A stretch of DNA of 64,000 nucleotides from Lachnospiraceae bacterium UBA3401 (GTDB lineage: Bacteria > Bacillota > Clostridia > Lachnospirales > Lachnospiraceae), in assembly GCA_002358575.1 (NCBI GenBank), contig DEPD01000093.1:1-64000 (forward strand), given 5' to 3'. The notes beneath the pieces are model-generated. The model was not told the origin of the DNA, did not search any database, and saw only the letters and a program-made list of their open reading frames with translations. Positions 26,969 to 35,600 of the stretch are shown piece by piece. The position numbers were made by a program, and so were the translations under genes. How positions within the stretch are numbered: the first letter of the stretch is position 1; each line of letters begins with the position of its first letter.

Positions 26969-28849
26969 ATGTGCGGAATATGCGGATTTATTTCCAGAAA
27001 AAGCATTACAACAAATCAGTTAAAACGGATGAATGATACCATGTATCACCGAGGACCCAATGACAGCGGGGAGGAGATTTTTGCTGGAAGAGATGGATAC
27101 GAAATCGGATTTGCGCAGCGGCGCCTTTCCATTTTGGATTTGTCCATGCTTGGACACCAGCCAATGCATTCTTGTGATGATAGACTGGTGATTGCCTACA
27201 ATGGAGAGATTTATAATTTCTTGGAACTTCGACAAGAACTGAAAGCGTATCCATTTCAGTCTAAATGTGATACAGAAGTAATTTTAGCGGCGTATCTAAA
27301 ATGGGGAATTGCGTGTGTTGACCGATTTCAGGGAATGTTTGCAATCGCCCTCTATGACAAGGAGACAGGAACACTCTTTCTTGTGCGCGATAGAATTGGC
27401 AAGAAACCATTATATTACTGGCAGGATGGCAGTAATATCGTCTTTGCATCAGAGTTAAAACCAATTATGGAATATCCCAGTTTTCCAAAAAAGATTCGCA
27501 AAGATGTGATAAAGCGCTATTTGTATCAACAATGTATCAATGAGCCGGATTCAATTTTTGAGAATGTCTATAAGGTGGAGCCAGGGCAAATTGTTCAGTT
27601 TCAGTCAGGGAAGCTCTCAAAACAAAAGTATTGGGATATCGCGTCGGTATATCACACAAAAAAGCAGGAGCCGGTGGGTTCTTATAAACAAGCAAAGGAA
27701 GAGTTAAAAGCAATTTTAAAGGACAGTGTGAAAAAGCGTATGATTGCAGATGTGCCTGTGGGCGCTTTTTTGAGCGGGGGCTATGATTCCTCGCTGGTCA
27801 CAGCAATTGCGCAGGAAGTTAGTTTTGGACCAGTCAAAACGTATTCTATTGGTTTTGAGGAAGAAAGATATAATGAGGCAAAGTATGCGAAAGCAGTTGC
27901 CAAGCATCTCGGGACAAACCATACAGAATTTTTTATAGATGAGAAGTCTATGTTTGATTTGGTGGATAGCATTCCAAAGTATTATGATGAACCTTTTGCG
28001 GACAGTTCGCAGATTCCGTCCATGTTGGTGGCAGGGCTTGCCGCAAAGGATGTCACGGTCGTGCTCTCTGGCGACGGAGGAGATGAATTTTTCTGTGGAT
28101 ATAATATTTATGATAATGTGGCGCAGGCGCAGAAGTTAGATTTGCTTGGGCGTATGACTTATGGCGTCTGTCAGTTTCCGCCGTTTCGTGCACTGGGGCT
28201 TTTTGAGCGCCTTCCATTTCGCGTTCAGGTTGTGGCGGGAAATCATGATGTGGAGACAAAGACGCAGATTGGCGGAAGGACCTATTTAAAGGTGATTGAC
28301 CGGATGCTTTTGGAGAGCGGTGTACCATTCAAATTTCCAATAGAGTCCAAATACCAGGAAAACAACTGGCAGGCGCGGAGAATGCTGCTGGATGAGGAGA
28401 CCTATCTGCCTGGAGATATTCTGTGTAAAGTGGACAGGGCTTCCATGAAATATTCGATAGAGGCGCGGTGTCCGCTTCTTGATGTCAATGTGATGGAATA
28501 TTCCTATCGCTTGCCACATGATTATAAATATACGGACGGTGTGAAAAAACGCATCTTGAAAGATCTTGCTTATGATTATGTTCCAAGGGAGTTGCTTGAC
28601 AGGCCAAAAGTAGGATTTGGTGTGCCGCTTGACAAATGGATGCGGGGACCTTTAAGAGAAGCGTTGCAGGATATGTGCAGCGCAGCATATTTAAACAATC
28701 AGGGAATTTTTGATGCGCGGTATGTACATGCATTTATCAGTGAATATCTAAGAACTGGGGATCAGGGACCGGCTTCTGGTGCAAACTATTCCAAAGTCGC
28801 ATGGGCATTCTTTGTCTTTCAGCAGTGGTATAGCACTTATATACATTAA
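26969..28849 (+). CDS. asnB: asparagine-synthase-type glutamine amidotransferase, copy 1
   Basis: This 626-residue enzyme has an N-terminal class II glutaminase domain (MCGICGFISR, nucleophile Cys2; MYHRGPNDSG; IAYNGEIYN) and a C-terminal synthetase domain. The ATP-pyrophosphatase loop is FLSGGYDSSLVTA (about 265-277). GDGGDEFFCGYN and CKVDRASMKYSIEARCP follow. It hydrolyses glutamine and transfers ammonia to an adenylated carboxylate. In free metabolism that is aspartate, but within surface-glycan loci such proteins are proposed to amidate uronic acids. The nearby TviB-like dehydrogenase supplies a uronic acid, so this is a plausible uronamide former. Plain asparagine synthesis cannot be excluded. 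Confidence 0.88.
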   Translation: MCGICGFISRKSITTNQLKRMNDTMYHRGPNDSGEEIFAGRDGYEIGFAQRRLSILDLSMLGHQPMHSCDDRLVIAYNGEIYNFLELRQELKAYPFQSKCDTEVILAAYLKWGIACVDRFQGMFAIALYDKETGTLFLVRDRIGKKPLYYWQDGSNIVFASELKPIMEYPSFPKKIRKDVIKRYLYQQCINEPDSIFENVYKVEPGQIVQFQSGKLSKQKYWDIASVYHTKKQEPVGSYKQAKEELKAILKDSVKKRMIADVPVGAFLSGGYDSSLVTAIAQEVSFGPVKTYSIGFEEERYNEAKYAKAVAKHLGTNHTEFFIDEKSMFDLVDSIPKYYDEPFADSSQIPSMLVAGLAAKDVTVVLSGDGGDEFFCGYNIYDNVAQAQKLDLLGRMTYGVCQFPPFRALGLFERLPFRVQVVAGNHDVETKTQIGGRTYLKVIDRMLLESGVPFKFPIESKYQENNWQARRMLLDEETYLPGDILCKVDRASMKYSIEARCPLLDVNVMEYSYRLPHDYKYTDGVKKRILKDLAYDYVPRELLDRPKVGFGVPLDKWMRGPLREALQDMCSAAYLNNQGIFDARYVHAFISEYLRTGDQGPASGANYSKVAWAFFVFQQWYSTYIH

Positions 28850-28867
28850 GGAACCGGAGTTTTATCT

Positions 28868-29950
28868 ATGAAGAGAATTATTTTATTTATCAGCTCATTG
28901 CAAAAGGGTGGGTCCGAGCGTGTTATGGTAAATCTTGCAGAATATTTTCAGGAACAAAAGTATGATGTGATTCTTGTAACGCAGTATCAAAGAGAAAAAG
29001 AGTATAGTATTTCGCCCAAGATACGACGCGTGTATTCAGAGCCAGATGAATCTATGTTAGATGGTGGACGAATCCGAAACTTTTGTGTCCGGTTTCGCAC
29101 GCTTAGAAATCTATGGAAAACATACAGACCGGATGTGATTTTATCTTTCCTTGGCAAAAATAATCTGATGGCGGTGGCAGCGGCAGCATTTTTGCCAATT
29201 AAGGTGGCTGTCTCTGTAAGAGGCGAGCCGACCATGGAATATCAAGGGAAATTTATGCAGTTTATTGCAAAAACAGTCTTCCGCTTTGCAGATGGGGTGA
29301 TTCTCCAGACAGAGCAGGCTGGACAGTTCTTTCCAAGAGCAGTCCGAAGAAAAAGTGTCATTTTGCCAAATCCGCTCAATCCACAATTTACAGGAAGAAA
29401 AGTCTGTGTGGACAGAGAGGACTTGATTGTGGCAGCAGGCAGACTTGATGAAAATAAAAATCATGCAATGCTGATTCATGCATTTAGCAGAATAGCGGAG
29501 GAGTATCCCACTGTAAAACTAGTGATTTACGGGGAGGGAGAGCTTCGCACAAAACTGGAAATGTTGATTGCAGAGAAAGGGCTGACAGATAGGATTTCTA
29601 TGCCAGGGAATGTAAATGATATCGCGGATAGAATTGGCGGGGCTAGGATTTTTACATTGACTTCCAACACAGAAGGTATGCCTAATTCTATTATGGAGGC
29701 AATGGCACTTGGGATTCCTGTGATTGCTACAGATTGTCCTTGTGGGGGACCGGCGACGCTGATTGAGCATGGTGTCAATGGTTTGCTTGTGCCAGTTGGA
29801 GATGCTTTTGCGCTTGCAGATGCTTTTCGCAGAATCTTTGAAGATAGAGAATTTGAACAGAAACTGCGCGAAAATGCGCACAGAATTGTGGAGACTCTAG
29901 CACCGGAACAGGTAAACAAAAAATGGGAAGACTATCTAAATCATCTATAA
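28868..29950 (+). CDS. GT4 glycosyltransferase (GGSERV type)
   Basis: This 360-residue GT-B enzyme begins MKRIILFISSLQKGGSERVM. It has FLGKNNLMAV, ILPNPLNPQF, VAAGRLDENKNHAML, TSNTEGMPNSIMEAMALGIP and ATDCPCGGPATLIEHGVNG. It is a paralogue of 25806-26909, with the AsnB gene between them, which suggests a local duplication. It is the last gene before a strong rho-independent terminator, so it ends the first glycan block. Confidence 0.83.
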   Translation: MKRIILFISSLQKGGSERVMVNLAEYFQEQKYDVILVTQYQREKEYSISPKIRRVYSEPDESMLDGGRIRNFCVRFRTLRNLWKTYRPDVILSFLGKNNLMAVAAAAFLPIKVAVSVRGEPTMEYQGKFMQFIAKTVFRFADGVILQTEQAGQFFPRAVRRKSVILPNPLNPQFTGRKVCVDREDLIVAAGRLDENKNHAMLIHAFSRIAEEYPTVKLVIYGEGELRTKLEMLIAEKGLTDRISMPGNVNDIADRIGGARIFTLTSNTEGMPNSIMEAMALGIPVIATDCPCGGPATLIEHGVNGLLVPVGDAFALADAFRRIFEDREFEQKLRENAHRIVETLAPEQVNKKWEDYLNHL

Positions 29951-29976
29951 AAGGAGCTTGTGCAAAGCTCCTTTTT
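29950..29976 (+). terminator. rho-independent terminator after the first glycan block
   Basis: GGAGCTT (29953-29959) pairs with AAGCTCC (29965-29971) around a 5-nt loop, extended by flanking A/T pairs and followed by TTTTT. It starts at the stop codon of the GT4 gene. Confidence 0.85.
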
Positions 29977-30023
29977 CATTTCTAAAGAAAGAATAAAATA
30001 ACAAAAATGACCATAAGTCATTA

Positions 30024-30052
30024 TTGAAAAAAGAGATACAATATACTATACT
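30024..30052 (+). promoter_or_regulatory. strong sigma-A-like promoter for MMPL/surface-protein operon
   Basis: TTGAAA (30024-30029) and TATACT (30047-30052) are separated by exactly 17 bp in an A/T-rich stretch, about 85 bp ahead of the MMPL start codon. Together with the terminator just upstream it defines a new transcription unit. Confidence 0.75.
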
Positions 30053-30137
30053 ATACGGCATAAGGATATTTTTATGAGGAAGCAATGGTATCGCAATCAA
30101 GAAACAATGCCTTTGCTGTGTAAAGGAGAGGAAAGTT

Positions 30138-32630
30138 ATGGACGAACAATCCAAAAAGGGCGCTGAAGAGGGCGGATTTATGATTAAAATCGCCACCTTT
30201 ATCGTTGACAGACGCAATTTGTTTTTCCTGCTGTTTGGAATTGCGCTGATTTTTTCGGTGGTTTCTATGAATTGGGTGGCAGTGGAGAACGCGCTTTCGG
30301 CATATTTGCCGGATACGACTGAGACAAGTCAGGGACTTGAACGCATGGAGGAACAGTTTATCACTTATGGCACTGCAAAAGTGATGGTGACAAATATTCC
30401 CTATGAGGAAGCGGATAAAATTTATCAGGAATTGCAGGAGTTGGACAGCATTATAATGTTGGATTTTGACAATTCCAAACAACATTATAACAACTTTTCG
30501 GCGCTGTACAGTATTACATTTGGTTATGAGGAGACGGATGACAGAGCGCTGGAAGCGTTGGATGAGGTTCGGAGTCTACTGGAAGGATATGATATTTACG
30601 TCTCGACTTCAATGGGTGATGCGTCAGCGGAACAGTTGGCAAAAGAGATGTCTGTAATCAGTGTGCTGGTTGCGATTGTGGTTGTATCTGTTTTGCTGTT
30701 TACCTCGCAGACGTGGGCGGAAGTGCCAGTTTTGCTTTTGACATTCTGTTCGGCGGCACTCATAACTAAAGGAACAAATTTTTTGATGGGGACGATTTCT
30801 TTTGTCTCAGATTCAGTTACGATTGTATTGCAGCTTGCCTTATCCGTGGATTATGCGGTGATTTTCTGTAATCGCTATAAAGAAGAACACCAGTCACTTG
30901 GAGTCAGGGAGGCAGATATTGTGGCATTGAGCAAGGCGATCCCAGAAATATTTTCAAGTTCATTGACGACCATGGGCGGACTGATTGCCATGATGTTTAT
31001 GCAGTTTGGCATTGGAAGTGATATGGCGCTCTGCCTGATCAGAGCAATCTTATTGAGTCTGCTCGCTGTATTTTTATTGATGCCAGGACTGATTATGCTC
31101 TTTGGTAAGGCAATGGATAAGACAAAACACAAAAGTTTTATTCCTGACATACCTTTTGTGGGCAGGTTTGCATACAAGACACGTTATATTATTCCGCCAC
31201 TGTTTGCTGTTGTGCTGGTGGGGGCGTATATTATCCAGTCGCATTGTCCTTATGTGTATGGTTATACGCAGCTTGAAACACCAGTTCAGAGCGATGCAAT
31301 GGTTGTGGATGAGATGATTGAGGAAAGTTTTGGCGCTGAAAATTTTGTGGCACTTGTCGTTCCGGCAGGAAATTATGAGAAAGAGAAGAAACTGCTAAAG
31401 GAACTTGATGCCAGACCAGAAGTAGACCATTCGCAAGGGCTTGCCAACACGGAGGCGATGGATGGCTATATGCTGACTGACAAGCTAACTGCAAGAGATT
31501 TCTCAGAGCTTTTGGAGCTTGATTATGAAATTGCAGAGTTGTTGTATATGGCTTATGCCGTAAATGATGAAAATTATGCTAAGATTGTCAATGGTTTTTC
31601 AAACTACAGTGTTCCACTGATTGATATTTTTATGTTTTTGTATGATGAAGTGGATGAAGGCTATGTCACACTGGACGACGATTTGATGGAGACGCTTGAG
31701 GATGCGCACACTAAGATGCAGATTGCACTTGACCAGTTGCAAGGGAAGCGCTACAGCCGTATGTTGATTTACTTGACGCTGCCGGAAGAAGGGGATGAGA
31801 CATTTGCCTTTTTGGATGAGATGCACGAGATTGCAGGACAGTATTATGACAAGGCAGAAGTGTTGGTTCCTGGAGAATCGACCAGCCAATATGATTTGTA
31901 CAAGACATTCCAGCGAGACAATACGGTGGTCAATGTTGTTTCGATCCTTGCCGTTTTGGTCGTACTGTTGTTTACCTTTATGTCAGCGGGTATGCCAGTG
32001 CTTTTGATTGCAGTGATTCAGGGCGTGATTTGGGTGAATTTTTCTTTCCCTTCCGTGGAGCAGAAAAACGTATTTTTCCTGAGTGCAATGATTGTTTCTT
32101 CAATTCAGATGGGTGCCAACATTGACTATGCAATTGTTATCTCAGGCAGATTTTTGGAAATCAAGGACAAAATGCCGAAAAAAGATGCAATTATTGAGAC
32201 AATGAACTTTGCATTTCCAACGATAGTCACTTCGGGCACAATGCTTGCGCTGGCAGGAATCTTTATTGGACAGATGTCCTCCGATGGCGCAGTTTGTGGC
32301 ATTGGCCAGTGTTTGGGCAGAGGAACAATTCTTTCAATTTTTACGGTAATGTTTGTGCTGCCGCAGATTTTATTGCTTGGCGAGAAAATTATCGACAGAA
32401 CATCCTTCGCAGTGTCCATTCCGCTAAAAATGGAACGCGTGAGTGGTCTAATGCGTGTTGACGGCATAGTGCAGGGTCAAATTAATGGTACAATTATCGG
32501 TGAAGTGCATGGTCTTGTGCGCGGTGATGCGAATCTGTTTGTCAATATGGGAAAACTTGAGATGCGTGAAGATAACGAGAGCAGTTTAAAAGAACTGATA
32601 AAGAAGGAAGAAGGTGAGAAGGATGCATAA
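30138..32630 (+). CDS. MMPL/RND-superfamily membrane transporter
   Basis: This 830-residue protein has the duplicated RND layout. A first helix (about 30-48) and outside loop (about 50-165) precede five helices, then another helix (about 350-368), a second loop (about 370-600) and five more helices. LQLALSVDYAVIFCNRYKEE and SSIQMGANIDYAIVISGRFLE are the paired helix-4 signatures of MMPL proteins. Members export lipids or other hydrophobic envelope components using the proton gradient. The ribosome site is GGAGAGG. The cytoplasmic tail (about 775-815) has an unusual Gly-spaced alternating pattern, VDGIVQGQINGTIIGEVHG, resembling a short beta-solenoid. The stop overlaps the surface-protein start by 8 nt. 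Confidence 0.85.
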   Translation: MDEQSKKGAEEGGFMIKIATFIVDRRNLFFLLFGIALIFSVVSMNWVAVENALSAYLPDTTETSQGLERMEEQFITYGTAKVMVTNIPYEEADKIYQELQELDSIIMLDFDNSKQHYNNFSALYSITFGYEETDDRALEALDEVRSLLEGYDIYVSTSMGDASAEQLAKEMSVISVLVAIVVVSVLLFTSQTWAEVPVLLLTFCSAALITKGTNFLMGTISFVSDSVTIVLQLALSVDYAVIFCNRYKEEHQSLGVREADIVALSKAIPEIFSSSLTTMGGLIAMMFMQFGIGSDMALCLIRAILLSLLAVFLLMPGLIMLFGKAMDKTKHKSFIPDIPFVGRFAYKTRYIIPPLFAVVLVGAYIIQSHCPYVYGYTQLETPVQSDAMVVDEMIEESFGAENFVALVVPAGNYEKEKKLLKELDARPEVDHSQGLANTEAMDGYMLTDKLTARDFSELLELDYEIAELLYMAYAVNDENYAKIVNGFSNYSVPLIDIFMFLYDEVDEGYVTLDDDLMETLEDAHTKMQIALDQLQGKRYSRMLIYLTLPEEGDETFAFLDEMHEIAGQYYDKAEVLVPGESTSQYDLYKTFQRDNTVVNVVSILAVLVVLLFTFMSAGMPVLLIAVIQGVIWVNFSFPSVEQKNVFFLSAMIVSSIQMGANIDYAIVISGRFLEIKDKMPKKDAIIETMNFAFPTIVTSGTMLALAGIFIGQMSSDGAVCGIGQCLGRGTILSIFTVMFVLPQILLLGEKIIDRTSFAVSIPLKMERVSGLMRVDGIVQGQINGTIIGEVHGLVRGDANLFVNMGKLEMREDNESSLKELIKKEEGEKDA

Positions 32631-35600
32631 AATGTGCGAGCAAATCTTGGCACTGATTCTGTCAACAGCGATGGCGGTCAGTATAATTCCAATGCATAAT
32701 GTCAGGGCGGCGGAGCAGACAAAAGAGGAGGCAAGTGCCTCTGATGAAATGCAATATGAACGGATTGATATTGCTTCACCGGAACAATTTGCAGACTTCG
32801 CATCAAAATGTTTTATTGATTCTTGGTCAAAAGATAAGTATGTTAGCCTCAAGACAGATATTGATCTTGCAGGAACAGAAATCAACAGCATTCCAGTATT
32901 TAATGGTATTTTTGACGGTGTGGGACATACAATTTCTGGGTTTGACTGCCAGGGAGACGGGTATGTCGTGGGGCTGTTTCGCTATGTGGAGCGAGAAGGT
33001 GTCATTCAAAATCTAACATTAAAGGGTGATATTACTTCGGAGAATGAACAGGAATGTATTGGCAGTATTGCAGGAATTAACCATGGTACAATTAAAAACT
33101 GTACGTTTCAAGGAACTGTTAGCGGACGAGATACCGTGGGTGGGATTGCCGGTATCAATGAGCGTACAGGAATCATTGCGGGGTGTTCTGTAAAGGGTAG
33201 GATTACAGGTTACTATGCAACAGGCGGCATTGTGGGCATCAATCACGGCGCCTTAAACTACTGTACAAACAGAGCTGGCATTAATGATGACAGCGCATGG
33301 GTTGCACAGGATGATGAGATGGGAACTGGACTGGGAATTATTGAGAGTCTCACGGCAGACGAGGATAGTGCGCTGTACAGCGGCGTCGATACAGGAGGGA
33401 TTGCAGGATTTTCTGACGGTGTAATATCACGGTGTACCAATCATGGCATAGTGGGATATGAACATACAGGCTATAATATTGGTGGTATTGTAGGACGGCA
33501 GTCTGGTATTGTATCACTGTCTATAAATCAGGGTACAGTCTACGGACGCAAAGATATTGGCGGCATTGTGGGACAGATGGAGCCATATATTGAAATTAAC
33601 GAGGCGGAATCGCTGCGAAACGCGATTAATAAGCTGCATGATTTGGTGGAAAAGACAATTGATGATATGGATGCGGCGGGGGACGGAATTAAGAGTGATG
33701 TGGATGTCATGCAGTCTTATGCAGACAGTGCGATTGACTCGGGAGATGAGCTTGTTACACAAATCACAGATTTTACAGACAATAATGTAGAGGAAATTAA
33801 TTCTATTACAGGACGTATGGAACATATTATTGACTTGCTGCCAGATATTTTAGACGATGTATCGGACGCTGGAAATGCAATGAATGGTCTAAATGATGTG
33901 GCAAAACAATTGTCCAAAGATTTGGATGTTCTTGGAAAACTGGACGATTCCTCGTACAATGAGATGGATTACAGCCGACTCACGCTGCTCTCAACAGTCG
34001 GCGGAACAGTTACAACAGACAGTGCCAATCCAGCGGCAAATGAGACGGTGACTATCACTGTAAAACCAGATGAGGGGTATCAACTAAAAGAGGGCTCCTT
34101 GACAGTGACAGACAAAAAAGGAAAAAAGATTGCAATCTCTGCTGTGAGTGACCAGGAGAATCAGTATACTTTTGTGATGCCAAAGGCGAATGTCAAGATA
34201 AAAGCGGAGTTTGTATACAAGGGAGCGTTTCTTGTAAAGTCAACGGCAGGTGGACGCGTCACAACAACGCAGAATGGCAGTCAGGTGACTTTTAAGGCAT
34301 CTGCTTCTGGGGGATATCAGTTCGATTCCTTTCAGGTAAATGGAAATGCTTATTCAGGGATTGTGACAGCGGATCATGAGATAACACTTGATCGACAGAC
34401 GGATATCAAAGACAATACATCGACGGTGGTTGAGGCAATATTTACAAAAACTGCTGCGTCGGTACACCAGATTACGGTGCGAACAGGAACCGGCGGAACC
34501 GCATATGTAACAGGAGGAAACACTGCTGCGGCAGGAGAGAATGTCACAGTCCATATTGCGGCAAGACCCAACTATCAGTATAAGGAAATGCGGGTGAATG
34601 GCAGTAGGATTACGCCGACGCAGAGCGATTCTGATGCGAGTGAATGGATTTTTATTATGCCAGATTCTAACGCAGAGGTGGAAGTGCTGTTTCAGTATCA
34701 GTACGATAGTGATTCGGACAGACGGATTTATGCAGAGTCCAATGCAGGCGGAACGGCAAACGCCACAAAAGCATCTGATGGAGCGAGCTATACGATCACA
34801 ATTGTTCCAGAGGAAGGATATGATGTCTCCGAACAGGCTGCACTGGAATTTCAGAAGCTTCCAGGCGGAACTGCATCTGAGCAGGAAACTGCGGAGAATC
34901 GTGCGAACGCAGACCAGAATCAGCAAAATGAGATGGTCACAGACAAAGAAAATACTGAAAATGGATCGGAACCAAAACACACAGATTACAATGAAAATGA
35001 ATCAAGTGGAGATTCTATAGAAATAGAAAGTTCGGATTATAAGGAACCACGAACCACAGAAATTGGAAGCACAGAAATAGAAAGTTCGGAAATAGGAACT
35101 ACAGAAATAGGAACTACAGAAATAGAAAGTACAGACTACAATAATCAAGAATCCACCGAAGAATATAGTGAGGATACGACAGAAACAGAGCGTACAGATC
35201 ACAGCGAAGAAGAATCTGTTGGAGAAAGTGATACATTAGAGATGGAGAGCACTTTAGCAGAGGCGTTTGAAACGCAGGAGACAATGCTTGACAAAGAGGA
35301 CAGCATTCGTACAAATGCAATACCATCTGATCAGATTCCTAAAAGTGGGCTGGAAAAGGGAGAGGGTGCCCGTACTTACAAGTATGTTGTTAGACTTGAA
35401 AGTACAGATCCAAATAAATATATTGCATATGTTACTTTTGTAAAAAAGGATGATACCTCAACAGATACTGGTACTACCTATAATATAACAACAGTATCGA
35501 GCACTGGTGGATCTGTAGCGGCTGATATCTCAAGTGCCAAGGCAGGAGATAAAGTTTATGTGACACCTGTGTCAAACAATGGATATATTTTAAATCAGAT

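Noticed and set aside
26969..28849. Calling AsnB copies simple housekeeping asparagine synthetases
   Set aside because: Both are full length and could do this, but their position among uronic-acid and glycosyltransferase genes makes a glycan role at least as likely; left open rather than asserted.
29951..30137. Riboswitch or leader peptide ahead of the MMPL gene
   Set aside because: The gap holds a terminator, a promoter and a short leader only; I see no conserved aptamer-like structure.
35056..35130. CRISPR-like array
   Set aside because: The 15-bp units are contiguous without spacers and encode a pentapeptide repeat in frame.
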